NCBI GenBank assembly: GCA_016808115.1
Contig: JAEQBH010006813.1
Span: forward strand, 62,001-126,000
Source: Tetrastigma voinierianum
Taxonomy: Eukaryota > Streptophyta > Magnoliopsida > Vitales > Vitaceae
Direction of reading: 5' to 3'
DNA length: 64,000 nucleotides
Shown: positions 44,352 to 55,917 of the stretch, one piece after another
How positions within the stretch are numbered: the first letter of the stretch is position 1
Layout of the letters: the number at the start of each line of letters is the position of its first letter
Program-made: the position numbers and the translations under genes
Notes under the pieces: generated by a model
What the model was told of the DNA's origin: nothing
The model's database searches: none
What the model saw: only the letters and a program-made list of their open reading frames with translations

Positions 44352-45749
44352 TGTTGAATACATAAAAAGGCAACATTTATATCGGATTTTAGTACCCTCA
44401 GCTCATATTTTGCTCTCATTTTGTGTAAGAATAGGTGCCTTTGATCATTCTCGTGTTTTTGTACTTGTGCAGGTTTTTCAAGTTCCATGCACACCTTTTA
44501 TAGGGGTTCGTGTCCAGAGAACGGATGTAGATCGTCATGATTGATGGCAAACAATACGAGAAGTCCTGAAAGGCTGGAGGGGGAGTCATTTCAGAGGCGC
44601 GGGGCACCAGACTACATACAATGGCAATGACACCCACATGCAAAGACACTACTGGGTACCCTGCACTGCAAACCCCGCACCGCAGACCCCAGCAGCGTGA
44701 GCAATCATCACTCTTTCGTACTTGGTGACCACACTTATCAAAAAATTCCATTCACCATGCATCTTTATGATTTAAGCAGACTCCAATCTGCAAGTATACG
44801 CTGTTTTTCGACCACCACTTCGAGATCAATGAAGGAGAAGGGCATTTATTAAAGGAAGGTGAGAGAGCAGCCTTGGATTCTAGGGTCTTTGGTTTCTGTG
44901 AGAGTGAGAGTGTTTTCTCATATTTTTGTGCTGTGTGGTTCATAGAGTGTAGTAGAAAATTTAGTTTTTCTCTTCGACCAGGATTTTAATTACGTGTAAT
45001 CTTTCACTGGTTCATATAACTCCTGCATTTTCTTACTGATTTTGTGCTTTGATTCCCAATCTAAATTGAGTTTTATTTCAAGTCTCCTTTATGAGTAGTT
45101 TCATATAAAATATGAATCGATTTCTAGTTTCAATGAAGTTCTAAACCCCCATGATGGGGTTCTAATGGTGGAAACTCACCTTCATCAAGGTAATAACCCT
45201 CAATTCCTCTTTTGTGCTTCAACGAGATTTTACGATGCTAAGCACTTGTAGAAAATCTTATAAAACCTTAGTTTGGCAGCCTCTTGACAACGTGTGAACG
45301 AGAGACCCTGCATATCAGTGCTTGATCACAAATGCAAGTTAAGAGTCTAAGCAAATCGCTTCAACAAGTGTTTGTCATCGTCTCGATCATTTTTGCTTTA
45401 AAAGAGCTTTTAATAAAATCTTCTCTCCCTCACGAAGACCATTCATCAATGGCTCCTGTGATGAGATTAATAAGAGGAATTTACTTGATGATGTGCCGAG
45501 TGGAAACCTAAGAACCCTATCATTCACCTTTTTGCTTTAAAATAGTTAACTTAATCGATTACTCAATCAATCAATCACAACCCCGATATTTTACTTTTTA
45601 AACGACATTCTTCGGAGAATACCCCTAAGGATCACCTAAAGAAACCACTCCCTGGTGGAAATGACCTCGTGACTTCCACGCAGTATAATGCTTCACAACC
45701 TTAGTTCCTACGCCTTAGAATAATTTCAGCATACGAAGAGACGTAAGCA
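44352..45749 (+). repeat. 5' LTR of the Athila element
   Basis: About 1398 bp, starting tgttgaatacataaaa and ending gacgtaagca. It matches 54518-55912 along its length, including 'aaccctatcat-cacctt-tgctttaaaatag' and 'ttggcagcctcttgacaacg'. Confidence 0.9.
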
Positions 45750-45772
45750 TTTTCGCACTGGGCGGCCGGGAG
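45750..45772 (+). promoter_or_regulatory. Primer-binding site region, Athila element
   Basis: ttttcgcactgggcggccgg follows the LTR. It resembles the Athila leader TTTTGGCGCCGTTGCCGGGG, with changes. Confidence 0.55.
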
Positions 45773-45959
45773 TGGGCGAAAGTAATCTAGTTTATCTAAA
45801 GAGAGCTGTGAGGTAATTAAGAATTGCATTGAAAATCTGGTAATGCTCTTCTACTCTTTATTTTTAATTCGTTTTCTTGAAGAATCTAAGTGGATATCTG
45901 TCTAGTAGGAGTAAGACTGGTGCATGTCGGTTTGGGCTCGCAACGAGCAACGCTAACTT

Positions 45960-47720
45960 GTAAGAATTATACCTCCAAGAAATTCTGAAGAGTCCATAGT
46001 AAGACAATTGTTTCAAGAGAATCCTACACCTCAAATGGACCATCCTGGGAGTCAGCAAACTCTTTTCAACCAAAATGCCCAAGGGTTACCTATTGACCCA
46101 CAAAGACTCCATGAACCTCCACCACAAGGAGATGGTGTGGCACCACCAGAAACCCCAGCGGTAAGAGGGGAAATGTTAATTTCCAGCGAAACCAATATCG
46201 GGCTCCCCCTGGCCCTTTACCGAATGTGGAAAGAACTCTCCGAGAGATTCTACAACCTAAAAGAACCACAACAAATTCATGTATTCGCCTACCTGAAGAG
46301 GCTAACCAATTCCTCATGAAGTCGGAGATGATTCACCTTCTCCCTATGTGTCAAGGGGTCGATTCTGAGAACCCTTACTCATTCATGAGACTTCGAGGAT
46401 GTTCAAGCAGGTCTTCCCCTACTGTATCGCTCACTCCATATAATTTCAGATGGTGCTGTTCCCATTCTCTCTAAAGGAAAGGCCAAATATGGTTTCATTC
46501 GCTTGCACCCAATTCCAATCTTAATTGGTACATATGCGAAATGAATTCCTTAACAAATTCTTCCCCCCCTGCGATGCACTAAACATGCCCTCATGCGAAA
46601 TCCAAAACTTTTCCGAAACCAAGCGGAACCTTTTACTGCGGGTACGAAAGATACAAGGACCTCCTCCATGCTATCCCTCATCATGGGTTGGATGTTAGGC
46701 AAATTTGTGTGTATTTTCACCAAGGACTATCCTTGAGTAACAAACAATACATCCAATTGATGTGTGCAGGAGAGTTTTATGAGAAAAGTGCGAGGGAGAC
46801 AATTCAATTCTTTGATACCATAAGCAGCGTAAAAATGCTCGAACTCGGGAGACTAATACCTCCTGTGATACCCTAAAGTGCATTGTACACTTCATGTGGG
46901 GAGGAATCCATCACTTAAGAGAGAGAATGATGACTCGCAAGCAAAAAATAGCTAACTTAACGAGGAAGCTCGAGGCTATCAATTCAAAAGGTGAATGAGG
47001 TAACTAAGCAGCCTCAAGTACCCTCGTTGCCTATAGATCTGTGAGTGGAGGATCCATGCACCATATGCGATGACCACCCACTCAACTATTAACTCCGCCC
47101 TAACCTTCCTCGTTAAGGATAATCCAGATGGGGAGCAAGCTAACGCTCTTAACTACCAAAGGAAGCCCTAAATTCCTCCATATCCAAACGTATAATCCGG
47201 CAGGTGGTAAGCACCGAATTTTAGTCGAGGAACGAGGAGCCCACACAACTCGCTAACAACCAAGGCCCCAACTACCCAAACCAAAGTTTTTTAAGCCAAG
47301 CCCCTCCGTTCCAAAATCAAGGTCCTCAAGGATTTCCTGTGAACCCTAACCAAGGTTTCCATCCCTCGTCTCAAGGGAATTCAAACCCATAGCCTTATCA
47401 ACCTCCACATAAGAGAAGTTCGAGGATATCAGACATAGTTCGCCCGCACTAACAATCCACTAACACTGAATTTCGAACTGCCTTGAATGATGTGAGATCC
47501 CAAATCACTAAGTTAACCTCTTCTATGGGAAATTTTCAACAAGAAAAAGGGAAACTCCCTTCTCAAACCATCCAAAACCCCTAAGGCCAAAATAGTGTTG
47601 GAGTCTCAGGTTCAAGTGATGGCTTCCGAACATTGCAAGGCTATCACCACTCTTCGAAGTGGAAAAGTAATTGACAAAACCATTCAGCCCAAGGAATCGA
47701 TACAAGCTTTGAAAAATGAA
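45960..47720 (+). pseudogene. gag remnant, Athila element
   Basis: RTLREILQPKRTTTNSCI at 46230-46285 and MIHLLPMCQGVDSENPYSFM at 46328-46390 are typical Athila gag words. GLSLSNKQYIQLMCAGEFYE (46726-46785) is the end of the capsid-like domain. A CTICDDH remnant near 47050 marks a decayed zinc knuckle, and EFRTALNDVRSQITKL (47470-47515) the coil after it. EHCKAITTLRSGKVIDKTI (47630-47690) precedes protease. Several frameshifts separate these blocks. Confidence 0.85.
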
Positions 47721-47769
47721 CTGGCCAGATGACGAGGTGTCTAATAAGCCTATGTTCCTATGTATGTTC

Positions 47770-48460
47770 GATGGCAGCCTAAAAAGGCATGCCACCTCTC
47801 ATGTCCCTCTCCCGGCCTCCATACCCTCATAGGTCAGAGCCCTGAAAAGCAGCGTAACAATCATTCGAAATTTATGAGCTGCTTAAACAAAAGGTTTAAC
47901 ATTCCTTTATTAGATGCCATTGCGTATACCGCCATATGCCAAGTTTCCGGAAGATTTGTGCATCAGAAAAGGGAAAACTGTGTGTCAACATGAGGCATTT
48001 ATGACTGAGTAATCCACCTCATTGATCCAGCACTCATCTCAAAATACAAAGACTCAGAAGCCCCACTATTTTCATAAAGGGTAGTGGAACTCAAAGCAGA
48101 CATGCTCTAGTGGATTCGGGGCAAGTGTTAACTTGCTGCCCTACCTCATATATGTCGAGCCAGTAGGTTGCGTAGAGTTAGAACCAACCAATATCACCCC
48201 TCCCGGGCCTAATGACGCAAAGGTGAAAATCTTAGGATAGCCAAGGATGCATTGCAAGTGGACAAGTTCTACTTCCCGTGGACTTTGTTATGCTTGACAC
48301 TCAACTTAGGCCGAACCAAGGACTCATTCCTGATTCTGCACTATCTTTGCCATCGCTAACGCTTATTATACACCGTTTGTGAGGGACTAATGACACTATC
48401 GCTTGGTAACATGACCGTTAATTTGAATATCTTCAATGTTATCAAGGGAATGGGGGATGA
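47770..48460 (+). pseudogene. Aspartic protease remnant, Athila element
   Basis: RFNIPLLDAIAYT (about 47897-47935) is the linker before protease. At 48106-48160 the bases encode ALVDSG and, after one missing base in the G-run, ASVNLLPYLIY. This is the D-S-G-A active site. DKFYFPVDFVMLDTQ-type sequence (about 48260-48305) and a remnant of the 'NMTV-LNIFNV' stretch near 48410-48440 follow. Confidence 0.78.
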
Positions 48461-48779
48461 GGAGGACGCTATGAGGTAAATATGATAGACTCAGGTGCAG
48501 AACACGATAGTGTTTTTGCTACGATAATCCTCTACAGTCTCGCTTAGTAACCCAAGTCAGCTATGAGGTGACTACATCCGAGTCGAGTTTCTACACCTAC
48601 AATCAACACGTTGAGGTATTGGAAGAGAAATGGAAGGGCACCTAAATTTGAACCATTAAGCCACCAACGGAGGACAGGTGTTACCTTCGAGGAGAGACCA
48701 CCTAAACTTGAGTTGAAACCCTTACCATCACATCTCAACATGCATTTTTAGGGGTAGAAGAAACTTTCCTAATCATATC

Positions 48780-49600
48780 TTCCTTAGAGTCGATCAAGAA
48801 AATAAGCTGAGATATTTGAAACCCAATAAAACCACCATAGGATAGACAATTGCAGATATTAAAGAAATTAGCCCCTTGATCTGGACACACAGGATTCACT
48901 TGGAAGAGGATGTTAAACCCTCTGGACAACCACAGCGCCGACTGAACCCAATCATGAAAGAAGTGGTCAAGAAAGAGGTTCTAAAACTACCGGGACGAGG
49001 TGCTATTTACTCCATTGCAGATAGCAAAGCTGGGCTCACCCTAACCTGTGCATCCCTAAGAAATCCGGAGTCACCTGTGCAGCGAATGAAACAATGAGCT
49101 AATTCCCACTCGTGTCACTGTGTCGGGAGGTGCATAGATTATAGGAAACTCAATGCGTACTAGAAAGATCACTTCCCCACCTTTGTCGATCAAATGTCGA
49201 GAGAGTCATAGGCATGAATTCTATCGCTTTCTCTCGATGGGTAATCTAGGGTACAATCAAATTGATAGATTTAGAAGATCAAGAGAAACCACGCTCACTC
49301 CGTCTTTGAAGACATTCTCCGCTTTTAGGAAATGCCCTTTAGATTATGTAATGCACCAGAAACCTTCCAAATGGCGTATGACGGGATTTTCGTTGATATG
49401 ATAGAACTCATTTTGAAATTTTCATGGATAACTTCGCTGAGATCTTATACGAGGATGTCTGGAGAATCTACGAAGGTATCGAGAGATGTCAAGAGAAGAA
49501 CCTCGCGGTTAAATTTGGGAAAAGTGTCCCTTCATGGTGACACAAGTGATCGCTCTTGTGCCACATAGTATCGAAAAGGAATCGAGGTGGGATATACAGT
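48780..49600 (+). pseudogene. Reverse transcriptase remnant, Athila element
   Basis: HLEEDVKPSGQPQRRLNP and MKEVVKKEVLKLPG start the domain at 48897-48995. The block with SGGCIDYRKLNA-type sequence (about 49120-49160), MPFRLCNAPETFQMAYDGIF (49332-49391) and EIFMDNFAEILYEDVWRIY (49415-49471) follow in shifted frames. The catalytic box reads FMDN at 49421-49432, so the second catalytic Asp is Asn. Frameshifts are present elsewhere too. Confidence 0.88.
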
Positions 49601-49619
49601 CGTAGTCGATCTCCAACTT

Positions 49620-50110
49620 ACCTACCTAAGTGTGTTAGATGATATAAAGACGCCTAGGACATGCCGGATTCACAGATTCATAAAAGATTTGGGTTAAGCC
49701 ATATCCCGTCTCCCTTTATGAAATTTTCACAAGGACGTCCCTCGTGGTCACAAGCTTCTGCAAGGCCGCCTCGATAAACTCAAACTCGTTAGTGTCTCCT
49801 CCTATCATGCAATCTCCTAATTTGGGACTCCTCGAGATCATGTGCGACGCCAGCGACATGCTATGTGGGTCAAGCTTAGGACAAAAGTGGAAGATAAAAG
49901 GCTTTTGTGATCTACTATGCCAATAAGACTCTAGATTCCGCCAAGCCAACTACACAACTACTTTAAAAAGAGTTTTGGTCGCCGCTCTCGCCTGTGTTCG
50001 TGTCATACAGCCAGAGGGTCCTAGTAACCATTTTCACGGATCATGCAAATAAGTATTTGCATCGAAGCAGGATACTAAGCCTCGTCGACTAGGTGATCCA
50101 TCATGCCAAG
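49620..50110 (+). pseudogene. RNase H remnant, Athila element
   Basis: LEIMCDASDMLCGSSLGQKW (49828-49887) is the first RNase H strand with its catalytic Asp. The continuation, with CQ-DSR-ANYTT-type and SYSQRVLVTIFTDHA-like words, is frameshifted up to about 50110. Confidence 0.8.
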
Positions 50111-50224
50111 AATTTAACCCGACTATTATGATAAAAGGGAGTCGAGAATGTCAGAAGGACCACTGTCTCTGCTAGTCTCTAATCCACTTCCCACCCGCCC
50201 CTCGCCCATGCGACGCTTCCCGGG

Positions 50225-51490
50225 ATGAGCAAATCTTTTGCTCTTGTAGTGACTGGTCAAATTCCACCCCAATGGACCTCTCAACAAAAGAAGAAATTTT
50301 TGGCGGACATTAAGAAATATTATTTTGATGACCCATATTTGTTTAAATACTGTCCGGACCAATTGACGAAGGTAGGTACCCACGACGATCAAATTAGGTG
50401 CTCACCTTTCGCTAATTTGGGCTTATGGAGGGCATTTCTCCTCGCGAAGGAAAACAAATGGACAAAATCCTTCAAGCCGGTTTCACCGCCCACTCTTTAA
50501 AGATTGCTTCGAATTTTTCAAAACTTGTGCTCGATGCCAACAATTAGGAGGGGTCACAATGAGGAACATGATGCCTCTTACTCCTATTTTAATAATTGAA
50601 ATTTTCGATTGCTGGGGTATAGACTTTTACGGCATTTTCCCTCAGGGTACCTTTACATTTTGTCGCGCTGACTATGTGTCGGTCAAGGGAGGCCATTCCA
50701 ACAAGAACTAACACTACAAGGTTGCTTAAATTCAGAAGAGAAACATTTTCTCGCTGAGCCTCGCCAATCATTAGTGATGGTGGGCTCCATTTTAATCGAT
50801 CTTTTTGAGAATTTGTTGAAAAGTATGAGTCACCTAATAAAGTTTCCACGGCGCACTCACCCACAAACCAATGGTCAGGCTAAGTTAGCCAATAAGGAGA
50901 TCAAACATATTTTGGAAAACCAGAGTCCCAAATCGCATGACCGGGTCGCCTGAATTTACCACGATGCTCGGGGCTTACTATACGCTTTAAGACCATTCGG
51001 TATGTCCCCTTATAGGCTTGTTTATGGCAAAGGCTCATCCGCCGGATAGAAATGGAACACAGGCATATTTGGCCATTAAAACTCTAATTTTGATTCGCTC
51101 AGCAGTAAACAACGACTAATGCAGATGAACGAAGCCATGAATTGGCGCGTGAATCATAAGGAGAGCTCCCAATTTAAAAAAGAGAGGCTCAAGCTGTTCC
51201 ATGACAAGACCATTGCTCTAAGACCTCAACATCACCAAAAGGTATTACTATACGCCTCTCGCTTCAGACAGTCGAAAACCCGCTCAAGGTGGATCGCCCG
51301 TTCGTTGTCAAGGTAGTTTACCCATATGGTGCAGTGGAGATTGAGAATCTAGAAAATGGGAAATCCTTTAACGTCAATGGCCAACGCTTAAAGCCATTTC
51401 TCGAGAACTTTGACCGTCAGAGAGTTGCAGGAACCGTAGATTCGCTTCACGTGATGTTCCTTCGCAGTAAATTCTATCCTAATTGCTAGA
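50225..51490 (+). pseudogene. Integrase remnant, Athila element
   Basis: SQQKKKFLADIKKYYFDDPY and LFKYCPDQLT (50280-50370) precede the zinc finger. CARCQQLGGV (about 50527-50560) gives its last two Cys. The catalytic triad can still be traced: WGIDF (50612), SDGG (50773) and HPQTNGQAKLANKEIKHILE (50860-50920). Then SPYRLVYGK, KKERLKLFHDK and the C-terminal part RPFVVKVVYPYGAVEIENLE and GKSFNVNGQRLKPFLENF (51295-51415). The last 60 codons are one clean frame. Frameshifts occur before it. Confidence 0.9.
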
Positions 51491-52840
51491 TATTGTTTTG
51501 TTTTCTTTTTTCATTTTTCCTACTTTCTTATTTAGTCTGTTTTTATTTTCAAATAACCGAAAAAAACAAAAAAAAATTATTAAATGCCTACAATAATAAC
51601 TCGGGGGTGTCCTTGCGGTGCATCGAGGCAATGCCTCTCAGAATGCCAAAGGGCATACACTATGGAACCAATTATGCGCATGTCATATGTAAGCCACCTA
51701 AAAATTCGGGGTATAAGATTTTGACTCCTGTGATACTGTATGCAACAGATGACCTTATATATGCACTCCACGTAGTCTCAATGCATTGACGCAATAACAA
51801 GCAGGCACAAAATTTTTGTTCATATTTGGGATCCTATCACCCCAAGTCTGTTCTAGTCTTGATTTCACTTTCTTTAATTCACTACATAAGCTGTTGATTG
51901 TCTGCTTCAAGCTCATGTTTTTCCTGCTATTGCTTCAACCTGTGCTTTGTTTTAGCATTCCTTGTTAACTGTATGCATCATATTCTCTGAGGAACACCCA
52001 TGCATAACTGGAAGATGATTTGAGGCCATTATTTATGTGTTACGTTTTGAAATCATATTGAGTTATCCTTTGCACCCATCTTGCCTGAATTGCCACTCAG
52101 CTCAACCTTAGAATCGTGATCACAAGAAGTACAGTGGACCCCAAGGTAAGCGTGAAGGTGTCAAGAGAGTGTAGTCCAATTTTCAAGTTCATGAACACAA
52201 GTCAAGTTGGGCGAGTTATGAGCAGGGAAAGAAATGAGCATCCAGTGGAATCCGTGATGGAGAGCAGTTGGAAAAGTTTTATATATCTAAGACCATTGCT
52301 CCAATTTAAAAAAAAAAAAAGTGATAGGTGGTACCTGCATCACTCTTACCGGTACCCCACCACCCAAAAAGAGGCATTCGGGTACCGGTACCACACTTCT
52401 ATAGGCACCATCACTGGCGTAATGGGTGGCCAATTAGGTTTTCTCCCCACCTGGGACCCTTTTCATATCCCTACCCCATCTCTATATGTGCTCCTTAACC
52501 TAACCCACTTTTCCCTCTCACACGAGCAAACTCCGAGATCATGATCCTCACAAAGTGTTTCATCTCTCTGATCCCATCTTCCTCGCCCGTCGCACCGACA
52601 TGGTAGCACCCTCATTTCTTCGAGCAATTTTTCGTGGTATTTCCTTATCATGGGTCCATGGATTTGCTTGTGGCTGGGCTGGTGGTTCGTGTTCTCGTGG
52701 CTTACATGCTCAGACATGGTATCAGGGAGGAAGATGACTAAACTGAATGGGATAAGCCCGATACTGGTGGAGATGGGTTGTTGGGATATCATTGCGGTAT
52801 TTCCGCCATATTCGCTATATTTGCCATTCTTGCCATCTAT
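51491..52840 (+). other. Post-integrase region of the Athila element
   Basis: No conserved domain is seen. It holds AT-rich spacer, an A12 run near 52309, and the perfect 12 bp palindrome ggtaccggtacc at 52382-52393. Open frames at 52116-52544 (+) and 52463-52858 (-) overlap each other and show no family motif, so I do not call genes. Confidence 0.5.
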
Positions 52841-54060
52841 GGCAAGATCGAAAAACACTGGAAAGGGAAAGGCTCCTAGCCTTCTACGGCCGGTCAGAAA
52901 GTCTTTAAAGCCGATACCGCAGACCGTGAAGAAAGGAAAGGGAAACGATCAGATTCCTCATCCGAGCGAGTGAGGCTTCGAGAGCGGCACTTAAGATCGG
53001 GGCTGCCTGGCGAAATTTAATCGTAGAGCGGGAAAAGTGGGGCTACCAATTGCAAAGCTGGTTTCATTGTAGGAGCTGGTGAAAGTTGACACGTTTTGTT
53101 CACTCCATCCTATCTGGCTGCGACCAGAGCAAAATTTGCACTTTGTTTGTGCAGAGGTAAAAGGGTATTTACCAACCATGGTCTGGGAATTTTATTCCAA
53201 TTTGAGAGAAAATCAGAAGGTAGATACCCTGTTAGAGACTACTATTATGGGGAAACAAAGCAAGTCAACTCAATTCGATAGCTCACTGCAGATTATGTCC
53301 GCCCCGCCACACATGACCGATCTTACCCTCTCGTGCAATAATATGAGCCTGTGCCGTGTTGCTCACGATGCCATGTGCACCAATCCGATTACCATGGGAG
53401 GTTTTATGCACAAGGAGTTCATTCCAAGGAAGCTCAAGCCTGAGTATGCATTAATGAACAAAAGCATTCACAATATGATTGGATCGAAGGGAAAAGAGAA
53501 GTTGCCAAGCAAGGAAGAAATCCAAGCCAGACAGGTGATGACTGAAAATCATTGATTATGCCTTGGTAGTATGGTGTGCTACGTAGGACTTTCGAGGTCC
53601 CAACTGAAACAGCATATCCCATTCCCGACTCTAGTTACAACCGTGGAAGTCATGGGATAAGGAGAAGTTAGAGAAATATGAATTCTTCCTAAGTCAGCCC
53701 ATCACGAATCAAACAGTACAAAATCCAAGCCTTTTCCATAAGGCTCAATCTTCATTTTCCTTCGCTATCTCCGGGCCTCACATCACCATGGGTCGATGAG
53801 CACATCTCCTTTGAAAAGATGGAGCTGAGAATCAAGGGTCAGGTTCAAGTGCATATCAGGAAAGCAACAACCGGGACTACAGCTCTCCAGGCTCGAGTCA
53901 CGCTTTCACCGAGGAGAACCCGCAGCCAGGAGATGATCCTCCCCGACTTGGAAGGATCATGAGCCCGACGACTATGTTGATGATGACGACTCGGGCCGAC
54001 CACGACGGGGATAATGAGCAAGAGTACGGTGGCTTAGAATAGGTGCAGGCCGCAATCGGG
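52841..54060 (+). pseudogene. Env-like / third-ORF remnant of the Athila element
   Basis: It begins with a basic stretch (MARSKNTGKGKAP, 52841) and continues with KVDTFCSLHP and VWEFYSNLREN (53190-53220). That matches the plant 'putative plant transposon protein' domain (PF20167-type) found after integrase in Athila. The frame 53079-53555 stays open for 158 codons and includes AHDAMCTNPI and MHKEFIPRKLKP. A late acidic part (about 53930-54040) encodes Asp-rich sequence. I see no clear signal peptide or membrane segment. The function is unknown. The name 'env-like' follows literature usage for Athila only. Confidence 0.6.
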
Positions 54061-54489
54061 CAGAGACTTCAATCGCCATGCCAACACCCATTTTGTTCAT
54101 ATGTCTTATTCGTAGCCCATGGTCATTACAAGCTTGAAAGACCTCGTTTGATTTTAGTTATGTTGGATGTTCCTCTTTGACCGTTATGCATATTAGCTCG
54201 CTTGGTTATGTTAAAATGTTCGACGTGATAATGTAGTCTATTTCAAGCAGGATCCTTATCAAGTGAAATCTCTTTCTTTTCTAAATCCATGGTCTCTTAT
54301 ATGAGTATTTCATTTTGTAATAGTTTGTTATTATGACCATTACTTGAGACTGGGTGGGTTTCATTTGAGTTCGACTGCATACTACAGTTAAAAACACTAT
54401 GCTCAATTCTTTACTGGGAGACTTGCAAAGCTTAATCGCACCTAGCGCATTTTCGTTGAAAATCATAATCTAGTGGGTTATATTAAATC

Positions 54490-54517
54490 TTGCTAGGACT
54501 AGCAAGATGTAGGTCAG
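54490..54517 (+). promoter_or_regulatory. Polypurine tract region, Athila element
   Basis: ctaggactagcaagatgtag directly precedes the 3' LTR. Athila elements have an actagcaa...G-rich tract here; this copy has lost most of the G run. The ~430 bases before it (54061-54489) hold no coding signal. Confidence 0.5.
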
Positions 54518-55912
54518 TGTGTCAATACATAAAAGTGGGCAACATTTATATCCATTTGGGGCACTTCAACTCATATTTTGCTCATTTTGTAAGAATAGGT
54601 GCCTTTGATCGTTCTCGTGTTTTTTTGTACTTGTGCAGTGTTTTTCGAGTCTGCACACCTTTTATAGGGTTCGTGTCTAGAGAACGAACGAGATCGCTGC
54701 GATTGACGGCACTACTGCCGAGAAGTCCCGTGAAGTGCTACGTGGAGGGGGAGCACTATAGAGGGTAATTTCAGCACCCACTACATACAATGGCACCTGC
54801 ATTCCACATTTAGTTACACTATCGGGTACGCACTCAAGCAAACCACTGTACTCCCAAAGCAACAGAGCATCAAGAATTTTTAGTACCGCTTACCATACTT
54901 ATCGGGTACTCTACTCACCATGCAATCTTTTGCAGATTCGGTGCTGCACTCCACCCGTGCAAGGGTACACTTGCTCTTCACCTCACCACTTCGAGATCAC
55001 TATGAGAAGGGTATTTAAGCAAAAGGAAGGGGGGAGAGGAGCAGTTTTGGATTCTAGGGTTTGGTTTTAGAGAGTGATAGTGTTTTCTCATATTTTTGCT
55101 AGGGTTCATAGAGTAGAGTAGAGTACTTAGTTTTTCTTCGGATTCGGATTTCACTACGTAATATTTTAGTTGGTTCATATAACTCGGTATTTTCCTACGG
55201 GATTTTGTGCTTTTGATTCCCCAATCTTGCAATTGAAGTTTTATTTCTCAAGTCTCCTTATGAGTAGTTTCATAAATATGAATCGCATTTCTAGTTTCTA
55301 ATGAAGTTCTAAACCCCCATGATGGGGTTCTAACGGTGGAAACTCACATCCATCAAGGTAATAACCCTCAATTCCTCTTTTGTGCTTCAACGGGATTGTA
55401 CGATGCTAAGCACTTATAGAAAATCTTATAAAACCTTAGTTTGGCAGCCTCTTGACAACGTGTGAACGAGAGACCTTCGGTACACGTTGTGCTTGATCGC
55501 AAATGCAAGCTAAGGGTCCAAACAAATCGTTTGAACAAGTGTTTGTCATCGCTCTCGACGTTTCTTGTTTTAAAAAGCTTTAATGTGAAAATCTTTCGCC
55601 AAGACCATTCATCAACGGCCCTAGACGGGATTGTGAAGAGAGGTGGGAATTACTTGATCTAAGAAGAGTGGAAACCTAAGAACCCTATCATCACCTTTTG
55701 CTTTAAAATAGTTAACGAATCGATTACTAATCAATCAATCATAACCCCTAGATTTTACTTTAAACGCACATTCTTAGAGAATACCTCAAGGATCACCTAG
55801 GGAAACCACTCCTCGTGAAATGACCTCGTGGATCTCCACAAGAGTATAATGCTTCGATGACCCTGGGCCTTACGCTTGGGAATAATTTCAAAGATACGAA
55901 AAGAGACGAAGA
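54518..55912 (+). repeat. 3' LTR of the Athila element
   Basis: About 1395 bp, starting tgtgtcaatacataaaa. It matches the 5' LTR closely. Its end is fixed by the aatac duplication at 55913-55917. Confidence 0.9.
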
Positions 55913-55917
55913 AATAC

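Larger units (their letters stand above)
44352..55912 (+). mobile_element. Complete but dead Athila-type Ty3/gypsy retrotransposon
   Basis: Two ~1.4 kb LTRs bracket gag, protease, RT, RNase H, integrase and an env-like region, with a perfect 5 bp target duplication aatac (44347-44351 and 55913-55917). The wording of gag, RT and integrase is that of Athila, and the length (11.6 kb) fits. The frames are broken many times. It lies just upstream of the BED finger of the hAT pseudogene, and the right flank looks like hAT 5' sequence, so it probably inserted into that hAT element. Confidence 0.92.

Noticed and set aside
52116..52858. 142- and 131-codon frames on opposite strands
   Set aside because: They overlap each other in the post-integrase region of Athila, and neither has recognisable homology.
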